A DNA stretch of 64,000 nt from Chloranthus sessilifolius (lineage: Eukaryota > Streptophyta > Magnoliopsida > Chloranthales > Chloranthaceae): contig CM037597.1 of assembly GCA_021018995.1 (NCBI GenBank), positions 35,404,936 to 35,468,935 on the forward strand. The letters are read 5' to 3'. Positions within the stretch are counted from its first letter, which is position 1. Each line of letters begins with the position of its first letter. Under the pieces are notes generated by a model. The model was not told the origin of the DNA. It searched no databases and was given only the letters and a program-made list of their open reading frames with translations. Shown piece by piece: positions 1-11,433 of this stretch. The position numbers and the translations under genes were made by a program.

Positions 1-59
1 GCTGACAAATGAAGGACAACACCTCAAGGAGGTGTGCCAGTTGTGGAAACAAAGGATAG

Positions 60-620
60 GGCTTGTCGAGAGGTCACTCCAAGCTGTCAAGAGGTTGGGA
101 TGCTCAAATACCAAGCTGTCGAGAGGTTCCCAGTACCTGTCGAGTAGTTGAGACTGAAGGAAGCAACCTTTCGAGAGGTTCTGGAGGTGTATGCCAAGCT
201 GTCGAGAGGTCCAAAGGTGGAAAAGTGAAGATCTCGAGAGGTTGGTAGAACTTGTCTAGAGGATTAAGCTGCAGCGAAAGAACATGTCGAGCAGGAGGTT
301 GCAACCTATCTATAAATTACCTGAAGCTGCACTCATTGGCGTGAGGTCGAATCAACTTGTCAAAAAGTAGAGAGCAACCTGTCGAGAATGTACCTGAAGT
401 AATGAAAGAAGTCGACATGATGTTGTATAACCAGTCGACAGGATGAATGGAGACTAGACAGAATCTGAGAATTGTGTCAATCCTGTCAACTAGTTCAGCT
501 GAACCTGTCGAGATGTCAAGGAACCTATCGAAAGCCTATCACAACCTGTCGAAATGGACACCAAATAGACTCAGGACCTGTCAATAGGTTCCCTGAACCT
601 CTCAACACTCGAATTTGGAG
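60..620 (+). repeat. Dispersed CCTGTCGAGAGGTT motif array in LTR U3
   Basis: A short motif with the core CCTGTCGA, usually continuing GAGGTT, recurs more than a dozen times at irregular spacing upstream of the LTR TATA box. Several copies are slightly altered (TGTCGAAATGG, CTATCGAAAGCC). The same core, AACCTRTCGA, fills the corresponding part of the G LTR (15545-16135). Its position in U3 suggests a promoter-associated repeat; the function is not known. Confidence 0.75.
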
Positions 621-846
621 CTTCTCAGTGCCTTTCACAGCAGTTTCCAACTCCAGTGCTTTGTGCACACATTCCAAGGCACATCAACAACCCTTGGGGG
701 TATTTTTGGAACATAAATGGGCACAAATGGGAACCTCCTAGCTAACTCACATGTACTTACCAGTTCGGACCAATTAGGGGAGAGCTTCTAGAAGAGAAAT
801 CAGCCACATTAGCAGCTGAGAATAACTGAATTATTCTCTTGAGCTC

Positions 847-892
847 TGATTGGTTGAAACAGATCTAAGGATAGAGGGGAAGAGTATAAATG
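847..892 (+). promoter_or_regulatory. LTR core promoter (CAAT-like and TATA boxes)
   Basis: GATTGGTTG at 847-855 (an inverted CCAAT) is followed about 30 bases later by TATAAATGG starting at 885. Both lie just downstream of the motif array, where the U3/R boundary of an Athila-type LTR is expected. Confidence 0.55.
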
Positions 893-1378
893 GCTAAGAA
901 GTTGCAGAAATGAACCATCTAGAAATTGAGAGAACCAGAGCCAAATTCGAATTCCTAAAATTCCTTCCCTCTTTCTTCTTTCCCATTCATTCTCTAGACC
1001 AACCATGGTTGGCTAAACCATTTAGTAGCTAGGGTGAGGTTGAGAGCTGTAAATTGAGAGGTTCAATAAGTTCTAGATCACTTGCTGTTATCTTCAATTT
1101 TTTATAGTTTTATAAAGTGACAACTCTTAAAACCTCTCCTCTTTCTTGTTTTGACTTTGTTTTAAACTAGGATAGGCTAGAGTGCCAGATCTGATACAGA
1201 TATGGAGATTTACCTTATTTTAAAGCACATTTCCCTGTGGACCTACCCTCACTTACCCCTTAAAGCTTGCTACAATGGCCCTGGTTCTTATAGGATTGGT
1301 TGCTTATCTAGATCCATTTCCCTGTGATTTAGTCTTTTAATTTGATGTTTTAACTCTTTAATAATTGTAAGGTAAGCA

Positions 1379-2125
1379 AGCCAACATCGAGTGGGTGACC
1401 AATCCGGTTACAAAGCCTAAAACCCTTGGGGAAGCGCTTTAGAATACACTGAAACATCCTTGTATCCCTAGGTACGGTGAGGAGGGACCCAAAATAACAA
1501 GGAAAAATAGTCCCCGATAGCCCAACTTTCAGAAAACCAAAAAAAAAGACCAATTCGGGCCTGCTGTTGCTGTCTCAATATATATATTTATATTTAGCCT
1601 AGCGTGTATAATATACACGCTAAGCCAAATCTCTAAACATTTAGCCTAGCATATATAATATATACACTAGCTTGTTCTGGCTCAAGCAGCCTGAATCTAA
1701 GGCCTTTTTCCACCATTCCCGGACACCCTGCTTGGTAGTTTTTTTACTCCCGATAAATCCCACACTTTGATGCCCAAAACACCCTCACCGGTCAAAAGAG
1801 GCCGCCCTCTTTTTTACTCTTTCGAGGGATCCGGTCGCTTTCCCTTGATTCTTTTGAAGCGCATCGGGATCCCACCATGGGAGATATTAGGGGTGTGAAC
1901 CCCCCTGAAACGGGAGTTCCAAGGCCCCAAAAAAGCACCGTAAGAAGGTTCAAATTTTTTATCTAAAATTCGAAAAAAATCAAGAGAAATCAAAACCCAA
2001 AAAGTGAGAAAGCGTGTGGTGCTGGAACAACGACATCGCCTTGTTCTCCATCATTCCGTAGGGAAAGGAGAAGACGAGTTTTTGGTCCTCACCAGAGGAA
2101 CCCGTTCCCAACCTGCCAATAAACC
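1379..2125 (+). other. Untranslated leader of element A
   Basis: No coding sequence is visible. The phrases around 1420-1550 and 1700-2100 match B's leader (57650-58530). These include AAAACCCTTGGGG, the G-rich GGTGAGGAGRGA, the CGCATCGGGATCC-like segment and the run just before the gag ATG. Two AT-rich palindromes (1594-1672) occupy the place where B has its GGCGCAACTA palindromes. Confidence 0.6.
1594..1672. repeat. Two imperfect palindromes around AGCGTGTATA/TATACACGCT
   Basis: The first unit (about 1594-1627) pairs AGCGTGTATA with TATACACGCT and is flanked by TTAGCC and TAAGCC. The second (about 1641-1672) is a diverged copy, again starting TTTAGCCTAGC. They replace the differently sequenced palindromes found at the same point of element B. 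Confidence 0.7.
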
Positions 2126-5100
2126 ATGTCATGGGTGATTGATCCTACCTACGTCGACCCAAATTCATCCCCACCACATTCCCCAACACATTCCCATTTA
2201 GAGGATATACCCATATCCGATTACCCCGCCCCATCCCGATTCAATGTCACCAGACCATAAGGTGCACCCATTTTCCCATCCACCACTACTCAAAATCCAA
2301 CCCATCCCCCACATCAACCCAACATATACCCTATTTTTCTCACACATCAACTCAGGTCATGCCCAATTTCCCCACATTCACCTAGGTCATGACCAATCTC
2401 CCCTCATCCACTCTACCTACACCCCACTTTCCATCCATGTCCAATCCAAATACACCCAATTTTCCTCACCCATCTACCCAAACTATGCCCAAAATTTCCC
2501 AATCCATCCAACATGCACCCAATTCTCCCTCCTACACCCAGGTCATCCCAACTTTCCACCTACATCTACCTAAGCCATAACCAATTTCCCCCCGTCTATC
2601 CAAGTCATGCCCATTTTCTCCTAGGCACCCCCCTCATCAGGTGAACCTTCCACTTCCTACCCGACCCCATGTCCATGATGGAGGACATGATGAGGGCTTA
2701 CACCACATGGAAGGCTTCCCAAAGCTGCCCTAACCCATTCCAAACACCCTCAAATCCCCAACAAACCCTTCAAAATCTCCACACCCCATTCCCCCCAAAC
2801 TCTAATCAACCACCCATAATCCATACCACCTAAGGCCCCTCCCATCAACCATGGGGCTATCCGAGTGGGCCTCAAAGGTCCAATACTCAATCCCAAGCCC
2901 ATCAAGGCCCAAACTCAAGGGTCTCATTTTCAAACCCTCCATCGTTCCCCCAAATTTTCACATATACCTATACCCAACATGTCCCCATTCCCCTTCCATC
3001 GTCAAATCCATCATTCCCCCAATTCCCCACCTTCACTTACACCCAAGTAATAAATCCATCCCATTCACTCCATCAACCCGATACGGGCCGTGCACATCCA
3101 CACCCATCACACCCATCTCAAACCATCAACCATCCCCAATTTATTCATCAACTCACTCGCAACCAAATCATCCTGATCCTCATCAACCACTATGGCCTCA
3201 TTAGGCACCCGCCCAAGGTCCACAATTCACTCATCCCATCACCCCATAAGGCACACAACAAAGCTTTCCCGGTGTACAATGGTCCCACCTGGCACCCGTC
3301 CAACCCACTCAGAACCAATAAGACAGCCTCTTCCTCCACCATATGTTGATCCACAGTATGAAGAGGATGAGATCAGGAATAGTGGGACCCATGTAGGGGC
3401 ATTCCCCAATTTTTATCCCCCACCACCTACACTCACCAACCCACAGGCAATCCAAAGTGAATGGAGACAGCCTGTTGAGGGACCAAGCCCACTATCTAGG
3501 GAGTCAGACCTGTTAAAAGAACAGATGGAAAAGATCTAACAATAGCTGATGAAGATGGGTGGAGCCGAAATCCATGCCACTGATTTTTCCGACCCATGCT
3601 TATTTGTAGAGGTACCTCTACCCCAAAAGTCAAGATGCCAACATTTGACAAATACAATGGCACAGGTAACCCTATTGCACACCTCAAGTCCTACTGTGGG
3701 GACATGTGACAGTACGACAGAGACGAACGACTCCTCATCAAAGTGTTCCAGAAGAGCCTCACATGTCTAACTTTGAGATGGTTGACCTCGCTTGAACTAT
3801 TTATGATTAAAACTTGGAAAGATCTGACCCACTTGTTGCAGGAATAGTATGTTTACAATATAGACGTCAAGCCCCATAAATTTGATCTAGCTCGGCTAAA
3901 GCAGAAGCTCAATGAAACATTCAGTGACTGCCTAGGGAGATGGAGAGCCTTGGCAGCCCAATTAAGAAACTGAATACCTGACGATGAGCAAATCGAGATG
4001 ATCTCGAAAAGCACCCTACTAGTCATCTCAGATTTCTTGGTGTACCAGCAATAATTCAGCTTTGCTGACTTGGTAAGGAATGCTAATTGTTGCGAGGATG
4101 CAGTGAGAGAGGGGCAATTAAACAAAATCATAAACAGCGGGGTCCACAAATTCATAGAGCAAAGGAGCGATAGAAGGGCTGGGAAAGATGTACTGACAAT
4201 CATAAATACACAGCCCAACACTAGTATAGCTCCATTCCAGTTCAAGGCAGCATAGCCAGCCCCAACCCAAGTCGAACTAGTACAGATAACAGAAAATAGG
4301 CAAGGGGCATAGATGACCCCAAAACAAAGAAGGGCCCAATTCAATCTAGTTTTTATGCCATTAGGGCAATCCTTGAACATCCTGTTACCGTTGTCGGTCG
4401 AAAAAGGACTTGTCACGCCCTTCCAACTGCGTCTGCCACTAATTCCAATCCCAAGAAATTATGACCCCAATACTCATTGTAATTTCCACCAAGGACTAGG
4501 TCACCCTACTGATCGATGCTTCCCCCTGAAGCATGCAATACATGATCTGATAACAGCTGGGAAAATCATTTCTTCGGCACTTCCCCTGACAAATTAGCAT
4601 ACAAACATTCATCAAGTTCTGTTACCACCGCATCCACTAGAAGGAACGGGCCCGAGGCCCACCATCAATATGATAGAAGAAGATGGAAGAGTTTGATCCT
4701 TCAAAATATATCAGTGTCAGGGAGAACTTCATTGCACCAAGGCAAGGAAATCATGAAGATGGGAACATAGGAGTAATCGAGCCCTTAAACTTGGCTGATT
4801 ACTTCCCCAATCTCACACCCCAAGTGGACCCTTAGATCTAAGGATGTATTTTCTAATACCAGATCCCATCGATTATGTCCAATCCAACATTTCTCCATAT
4901 CAACCATATACAACAGCAACCCCTACCAATTACTTGATGCTCAGTCTTTCCCCATTCCCCACTCAGGTACCGATTAGCTACCATTGGCCTCACTCGGCCA
5001 CATCACTGCCAATGCAGTTATCCACAATTCCTATAGACCCCATTTGGCCCACTTTTGCCACTCCTTCAACCTATCCACCTCTAGCAGAAGTTAACCACGT

Positions 5101-6364
5101 CTCATCTAGTTACTCGACATCACCAATCTAGGAGCCTTCGACTAACTCGTTTCAGATCCCAGGGCCGACCTATGACCTCCACTAGATCCTGCTCAATTAC
5201 AATCAGACAGACGTCAATGTGGGGAGCAGCTGAGAGGGGACAGGGTAGTTGATTTCATTACATGGACTGGGAGGAGCTCCAAGCAGCTTGAGGTACCAGT
5301 ACCATCTCGTCCAGAAGAGAAAAAGGAACCCCCAACAGTGCACCCATTTAAAAAATTGAGTCAAAAATACGCGCTGGAAACACAATTTAAAAGAATGCCA
5401 GCTCACATCACCGTCTGGGACCTATTAATGACGTCTCCGCTCCATTACCAAGCTCTAATGGGAGCTTTGAAAGATGCACATGTATCAAACAAAGTATCCC
5501 AGATGAGGTAGGGCAGATAATTGGGTAGGTCTTGGCTCCTAACGCCATCTCTTTCTCAGAAGCTGATCTTCGAAATGAGGGAAACAATCATTCCAAACCT
5601 CTCAATATCATGGTAGAAGCAGGAGACTTGGTAATCCCACTAGTGCAAATAGACAACGAATCGACGTTAAATGTGTGCCCCCTAAGAACTGTAACGAAGA
5701 TTGGGATTGATCCCTCCACGTTTAGACCAGCCAGAACAAGCTCAAGAGGATTCGATAACACAAGGAGAGAAATAATAGGAGAAGTCGATCTGGAGCTCAT
5801 CGTTGGGCCAATAACCTTCTCCGTCCCATTCCAAGTTATGGACATCAAATCCACCTTCAATCTACTACTGGGATGCCCATGGCTGCTCGAAATCGGAGAA
5901 ATACCTTCCACCTTACATCAAAAGCTCAGATTCGTATCAGATCAGAAGGTCATCACAATTCTGGGTGAAGGACAAGAAGAAAGAGAAAAGGTCACACACA
6001 ACAGCGAGAGCCTTAAGTGTTGGATGTGTCCCACATAACTGAAGACACAGATCTCCATAACTTTCAGTATGATGTGTCAGTGGTAATCTCTGAACCCCTC
6101 AAAGGAGTCACTGTAAGGATAAGAGGGGGAATGATTGCAGTTGTAGGGATGCTCCAAAAATGGGGTTACTAGAGAGGTAAAGGTTTGGGCCCTCGATTGC
6201 AAGGCAGGAGGGACCCAGTCAGAGCAAAGGGTGGACAACGAGTTAGATTCAGCTTTGGTTACAAGCCTACTGAAGAAGAGGTCCAAGAGGCCAAAGAGAA
6301 AGCCCAAACCATCGCTGCAGCCAAAGCCAGGGGGATAGACCTAGAAGATGAACCCCGATCGTGA
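2126..6364 (+). pseudogene. gag-protease-G-patch polyprotein, element A (broken)
   Basis: The start MSWVIDP is shared with B. The order is a Pro/His-rich N-terminal region (to about 3480), the retrotransposon gag domain (about 3550-4090, with KYNGTGNPIAHLKSYCG and GRWRALAAQ), and a C-x2-H-x4-H-x4-C knuckle (4478-4522). A second proline-rich linker follows, then an aspartic protease (about 5590-5990) whose active site reads IDNES where B has IDNGS, with LLLGCPWL as the C-terminal motif. Last comes a G-patch (about 6125-6210, with GMIAVVGMLQK and GKGLGPRLQG). Gag packages the RNA and the protease cleaves the polyprotein. Many in-frame stops and several frame changes make it non-functional. Confidence 0.85.
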
Positions 6365-7005
6365 CCTCACATCTGCAACACGTTCGTGAGTGCGGGGGTC
6401 ATCAAAATAGACTAGAATGAGGCAACACAGCTGACCGCACACAAACCGGTAACCACTATCCACCCAACCAATCCCCAAATCATCCCTCCTAATGTTGAAA
6501 TCGACTTGGCCTCCCTGTCCCTTTTTTGAGGAAGAGATACCCATGCTTGTACAGCCACCCATCCTGAACCATTCCAAGTCCATGTTAACCTTTGAGGACT
6601 AGGTTCAAGATGAACAAATGATAAACATGATGGAGGTTGACCCTCAAAAGCCATCTCAATCACCCTCCTTCACTCAACCAGGTAAAGGTGTGACATCTCA
6701 GGTAAGGAATTGGGCGTCAATACCCCTAACTCTGGAAGCTTTGAGTGGCCTGAAATTCAGCACCTGCTTCTAACAAAAAAAAACCTATAAAAAGGGAGGA
6801 GATCCCTTGGCAGGCAATACCATGTGTATATAGAAACCCGCCTTGCCAAGGGCCCATCTCCGAAGAAAAGGAAAACCATAAAAAAATAGAAAAAATATAA
6901 AAAACTCTAGAAATATTATCTTTTAAAATCCTCGAGAAAATTAAGAAAAATGATGCCTTAATTGAAGAGCCCACCTGACATGAAGCCAACCTCTTTGCTA
7001 TAGAA

Positions 7006-8759
7006 ATGCAAGGAGAGGTAGTAGTCACAGATCTGGATGGCGAGGAGTTAATCGAGGAGATTTCCAATGAGCTCCTTGAGCAGTATGCCAATTTTGAGTA
7101 TGGCCCTACCCCGATCGTTGAAGAAACTGAAGATGTTAATCTGGGTATCGAGGATGTTCCTAGAATCACTAAAATCGAAACGTCGTTGTCTCTCGAGGAA
7201 AGAAAAAGCATGATTGATTTCCTTCGGTCATACCAAGACATCCTTGCATGGTCATACGAGGATATGCTTGGTTTGAAAACTGATGTGGTCGAGCATGAGC
7301 TGTCGCTATATCCCGACGTTAAGCTAGTCAAGCAGAAGTTGAGTCGCCTCCGGCTAGAGTGGATGTTGAAAGTAAAGGATGAGGTCATCAAATAGTACGA
7401 TGCCAGATTTCTCATGGTCTTCAAATGCCCGTAGTAGTTGACCAATATTGTACCGGTATTAAAGGAAGATGGAAAGGTTCGTATGTGCATTGATTTCAGA
7501 AACCTCAATAAGGCAATCCAGAAAGATGACTTCCCATTGCCACACATCGACATCTTAGCCGATAACACTATAAGGCATGAGATGCTTTCATTCATGGATG
7601 GATTCTCTGGTTATAACCAGATCAAGATGGCAAAGGCAGACCGAGAGAAGACAACGTTCATTACTCCATGGGAAACATTCTGTTACCGAGTCATGCCGTT
7701 CGACTTAAAAAATGCTGGGGCAACATATCAGAGGGCAATGACAACACTATTTTATGACATGATGCACTGAGAAATCAAGGTGTATATTGACGACATGATA
7801 GCCAATTTTCAGGAGAGAGGTGATCATCTGGTGAACCTCCAAAAGCTGTTTGAAAGACTGAGAAAATATAGGCTGCTCCTGAACCCTCAAAAATACATAT
7901 TTGGCACCATGTCAGGAAAACAGTTGGGCTTCATCGTTAGCAGAAGACGCATCGAGGTTAACCCAATCAAGGTAAAAGCTATTATTGAAATGCCACCACC
8001 ATCGACCGAGAAAGAGGTCAGAGGCTTTTTGGGCAGAATACAATATATAAGTCGGTTCATTGTACAGTTAACTCCTATATGCACTCTAATTTTTAAATAA
8101 TTAAGGAAAGATTCACCAGTTGAGTGGAATGATGACTGTTAGGCAACATTCGATAAAATCAAAAGTTATCTTCTCAAACCTCTAGCTTTAGTACAACTAC
8201 TACCCGGGAGACCTCTCTTGATGTACCTCTCAACAACAAAAGTTTTAATGAGATGTGTCTTAGGCCAACATGATGAGACTGGGAGAAGAGAACATATGAT
8301 TTACTACCTGAGCAAGAATTTTATTGATTACAAGACACACTATTCTTATCTAGAGAAAATATGCCTGGCTCTCGTATGGGCTACATAGAAGCTCCGTCAC
8401 TACTTGCTATCTCAGATAGTCCTCCTTCTAACACGAATTGATCCACTGAAATAGTTATTTGAAAAGTTGGCTCTCACTGGATGAATTGCACATTGGCAAT
8501 TACTTCTATCTAAATTTGACATCACGTATCTCACACAGAAGTCAATCAAAGGGCCAAACACTCATTGATCATCTTGTCGAGAATCCATTACCCGGCTACG
8601 CTCTGAGAATCGAATTCCCTAATGAGGACATCTTGTTCCTAGCAGAGGATGACACAGAAGAGGCAGAGGAGTCCTGGGTAATGCACTTTGACGGGGCATC
8701 AAATGCCGAAGGTCAAGGAGTCGACGCTATTCTAATTTTGCCAAAAAGGTTTCACATAC
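7006..8759 (+). pseudogene. Reverse transcriptase and RNase H region, element A (broken)
   Basis: The pre-RT stretch contains LAWSYEDM. The RT palm starts at TNIVPVLKEDG (7441), continues with VRMCIDFRNLN and LPHID, and has the catalytic box YIDD at 7783-7794. A gypsy RNase H follows (YYLSKNF, ALVWAT, LRHY). A second, archaeal-type RNase H begins at about 8670 (WVMHFDGASN) and is cut off at 8759 by the LTR of element H. In-frame stops include 7393, 7432-7437, 7768 and 8098. The dual RNase H is a Tat/Ogre hallmark. Integrase is absent. Confidence 0.85.
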
Positions 8760-10193
8760 TGTTGTTGCTCTTTATGTTGTTCTAATTAAGTCTTAACCTA
8801 TTGCAAGCGCACAATGGAAATTGTAATACTAGCATAGGATCGTTCCCACAGGGAAATGAATTATCTTATATTTCGTTATACTACAAACTTATATCTATCT
8901 TTAAGATCCTAAACTGCTTGAGAAATATGAATAAAAGAATGATTTCTTAAATTAATTTGCAAAAAATAAATCCTAAATCCTCCTTCAGATTGTGGTTGTC
9001 AATCACAATCTTCAGCTATCAGATATTTATAAATTTAAAATACCGTTACACTATATCTCAGACCTTTAGAATTTGGGCTTCAATAAAAAACTAGCATCCT
9101 TCAACATAGATCTATACTAATCTTTAATCTACCAAAAATTTGGGGGTCAATCAAACTCCAAAAAATCAAAGATGAAAAATAAAAAACGTTACACTAATCT
9201 ATAAATCTCAACCTGAATCGTCAATTCAAATCAAAACTTGGAGATGTTTACAAAGCAATAAATTGCAGTAAAAATAAATATAAACTAGAAAGCAATAAAA
9301 ATTATCTTTCACCCCTCAGCCGCAGGTATCAATTCCTTATGAGAAACCACAGATATCTATACTAATCTTTCAGCCCTCAATTCCAGTCGTCAATTGTGAT
9401 CGAGGAACCTTGGATATCTAAACTAAACTACTATAAATTTGATCGAAAGAAAACCCAACCTCAGTTGTCAATTGATGCTGAGAATTTCTTCGATGATTAA
9501 TTCCTATACCGAGCTCTCTTATTTATAGATCATAAGGAGTTAGTTTACATTGATCTAATTCTAACAAAAGAAACTACTAAAATAAAAGATTCCTATTATA
9601 ACTTAAATTTTAATCCTATCTTTTCCTAGCTATGAATGGTAGATGCGCTTCTGAACTTTCTCCTTTAGTTCAGTAATAGTCTTTTTAGTCTTTCGTCAAT
9701 CTTCTCAGATCCATGAATGGCCAAACTTCTAATTTATGAGTTTTTCTAATCATATTCATGGCGGTGTATATCTTCTTCACATGATTAGCAGCACAAGAAA
9801 TTTATTGTATACAATCGTAAATTACGATTCTTTTCTTTTTACAGCTTTCACTCTCAAGACGATTCTTCATTTACGATTGGTCACTTTTCCCCTTTGTATT
9901 GCATTGAACGTTTTTTAGAATCGTAATTTACAATTTCTTACTTTCTTGTCTCTTATTCAACTTCGTTCAATCGTCTTTTATGATTTTCTAACTTTAAAGC
10001 AAATGGCAAATCATCTTTTACGCTCCATCGTCATTCTTACTGCCTTCTGAGTTCATTTTTATAAAGTTTAACACTTTAGCTCTCTTTTGCTGATTTTCCT
10101 TAATATATGCACATCATTAACTTGTTAGTAGTAAACTAAGGTCTACCATCACTATGTTAAGGGTGGTAAAATTGTAAATTATGTGACTGATCA
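8760..10193 (-). repeat. LTR of element H (reverse orientation)
   Basis: Read on the minus strand it starts TGATCAGTCACATAATT at 10193, directly after a purine-rich tract, and ends ACAACA at 8760, so it has TG...CA termini. The phrase TTCCCTGTGGGAACGATCC near its end (about 8848-8860) resembles the other Athila-type LTRs here, but the rest differs from G, F and the left-edge LTR, so this is a separate family. CATAC (8755-8759) is the presumed target duplication in A; its partner is not visible. Confidence 0.65.
9813..9935. repeat. AATCGTAA-A-TTACGATT palindrome and partial copies
   Basis: Positions 9813-9829 form a perfect palindrome with 8-base arms around a single A. Related half-copies (TTACGATT, ATCGTAATTTAC, CAATCGTCTTTTA) recur up to about 10020. 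It lies in the U3 half of the H LTR, where other families in this window also carry short inverted motifs. Confidence 0.6.
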
Positions 10194-11040
10194 CACCTCC
10201 AAACTTACGCTTTGCTAGTCCCTAGCAAACAAGGAAATATAAAATATGCTAAACTAAGAATTTAAATGCCACTTTCGTAGGGAGCACGATTGCATTTAGC
10301 AAATGCAACAAGCCTTTAAACCCTTAGGTGATCCCTAGTGGAGGAGTTGTAGTCTCCTGGAGGTTTTTTGAGAAGTTAGCTACAAAAAAAAAAATACTAA
10401 AGTTATGCAAAAATTAAACTAGAGTTAAACTAATATGTACAAAAATTGTATATCTCCCCCCAAACTTAAGCTGAACAATGCCCTCATTGGCACAAAAAAT
10501 AGGGGATACAAATTTTGTTTTTTTTTACCGTAAATTACTTATAATTGCTGATATTGCACCAGGTGGAAAATTCTTATTCTAAGAGTTTCCCCCAAACTTG
10601 AGGAAAAATACATCCAGCTTAATCTCAGTAACAAAAATGGGAAAGAAAAAATTAGAAACATTAGCTATATTATGAAGTTAGTCAAAGAAAAATTTCATAT
10701 ATTCAAGGAATATTTATAATGTCATGGAGAGAAATTTATAGATATAAAGTACTGAAAAAGTAAAAACTAATTACTTGAAAGTATAAACCTAGGAAAAATC
10801 TAGACACACTATCTACGACAATGGCAACAACTTCCAAGAGAAGAAGATTTCTTCGATAAAGAATGGTCCTCAGCTTCTAACCACCTTTAATCAGAGACTC
10901 TCATTCCTTCCTACTAAAGGAGTATCCACCCCTAGGAAGGGTCGCAACTCTAAGAGCTATCGAAACACTTCCCAATGACCATCAAAATCTCTCCCAAATA
11001 AAGCACATCACAGGTCTTCCTCAGAAGAAATGCAATGCCA
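10194..11040 (-). mobile_element. Element H 3' internal region with polypurine tract
   Basis: On the minus strand the sequence before the LTR reads GGACTAGCAAAGCGTAAG then TTTGGAGGTG. The latter is a typical plant gypsy polypurine tract, ending at 10194. Further upstream in the element there are other purine runs (near 10457-10463 and 10590-10597) but no coding motif. The right edge, near 11040, is set only by the change to LTR-like TCGA motifs. Nothing else is visible here. Confidence 0.5.
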
Positions 11041-11433
11041 CTGTGGAAGTCTTTTGAAGAGTCGAGCAGTTGGTTCTACCTGTCAAAACATCCAGTTCCT
11101 ATCGAAATCATTAGATATCCTGTCGAAATCCCCATGAAACCTAACAAAATGTAGATTAGGCCTATCGAAGGCTTCAAAACCTAGACAAAGCTGCCTTTCT
11201 GGGCACCCTTAGCTTCAGCCACTTATCAGGCTCTGTTACTGTGTGGCCCTATGATTGGATTCTTATGTGGATGAGCTCCCCTTATCTTAGGGCAGCTGGC
11301 AAATTTGAAAAGATGATCCACTAGGGAACATGGCATATTTATTTCAAAAGAATTCTACTAGAGATGCAAAGTAAAAACAAATCTAAAACAGAAGCAAAAT
11401 ATGGTATATATGATACATACTCAACTGTAGGTG
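11040..11433 (+). repeat. LTR-like fragment with CCTATCGAAA motifs; otherwise unexplained
   Basis: Between 11080 and 11180 the plus strand carries TTCCTATCGAAAT, TCCTGTCGAAAT and GGCCTATCGAAGG. These are the U3 motif of the left-edge LTR but in the opposite orientation to element G. No LTR terminus or target duplication can be placed. It could be a recombination scar joining H and G, or the real 3' region of G. Confidence 0.35.

Larger units (their letters stand above)
1..1378 (+). repeat. Athila-like LTR, 3' part (5' end outside the window)
   Basis: The stretch aligns by eye with the LTR of element G (14324-16381, opposite strand). Shared landmarks are a region full of AACCTGTCGAGAGGTT-type motifs, a TATA box, the phrase GTGCCAGATCT near 1172, and CCCTGTGG followed by CTTACC near 1233-1260. 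The 3' edge is placed near 1378 because the next bases match the internal leader of element B. It is therefore an LTR, solo or the 3' LTR of a longer element, inserted into element A. The exact last base is uncertain by about 10 bases. Confidence 0.7.
1379..8759 (+). mobile_element. Element A: decayed Tat/Ogre-like Ty3/gypsy retrotransposon, truncated at both ends
   Basis: The order leader, proline-rich N-terminus, gag, CCHC-like knuckle, protease, G-patch, RT, RNase H and the start of a second RNase H identifies a Tat-lineage element. It is co-linear with element B (from about 57630), which shares the same start phrase MSW(V)(I/V)DP. The 5' LTR and PBS are missing because an Athila-like LTR sits at the left edge. 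The right edge at 8760 is the LTR of element H. Stop codons and frameshifts are dense throughout, more than in B, so A is the older copy. Confidence 0.85.

Noticed and set aside
3853..4416. A 187-codon minus-strand frame
   Set aside because: It overlaps the gag domain of A on the other strand; co-linearity with B's gag explains the sequence.
6726..7595. A 289-codon open frame on the minus strand
   Set aside because: It is antisense to the pre-RT and RT palm of element A, whose plus-strand motifs are clear. Its composition is Ser/Leu-rich as expected of a shadow frame, and no motif is recognisable.
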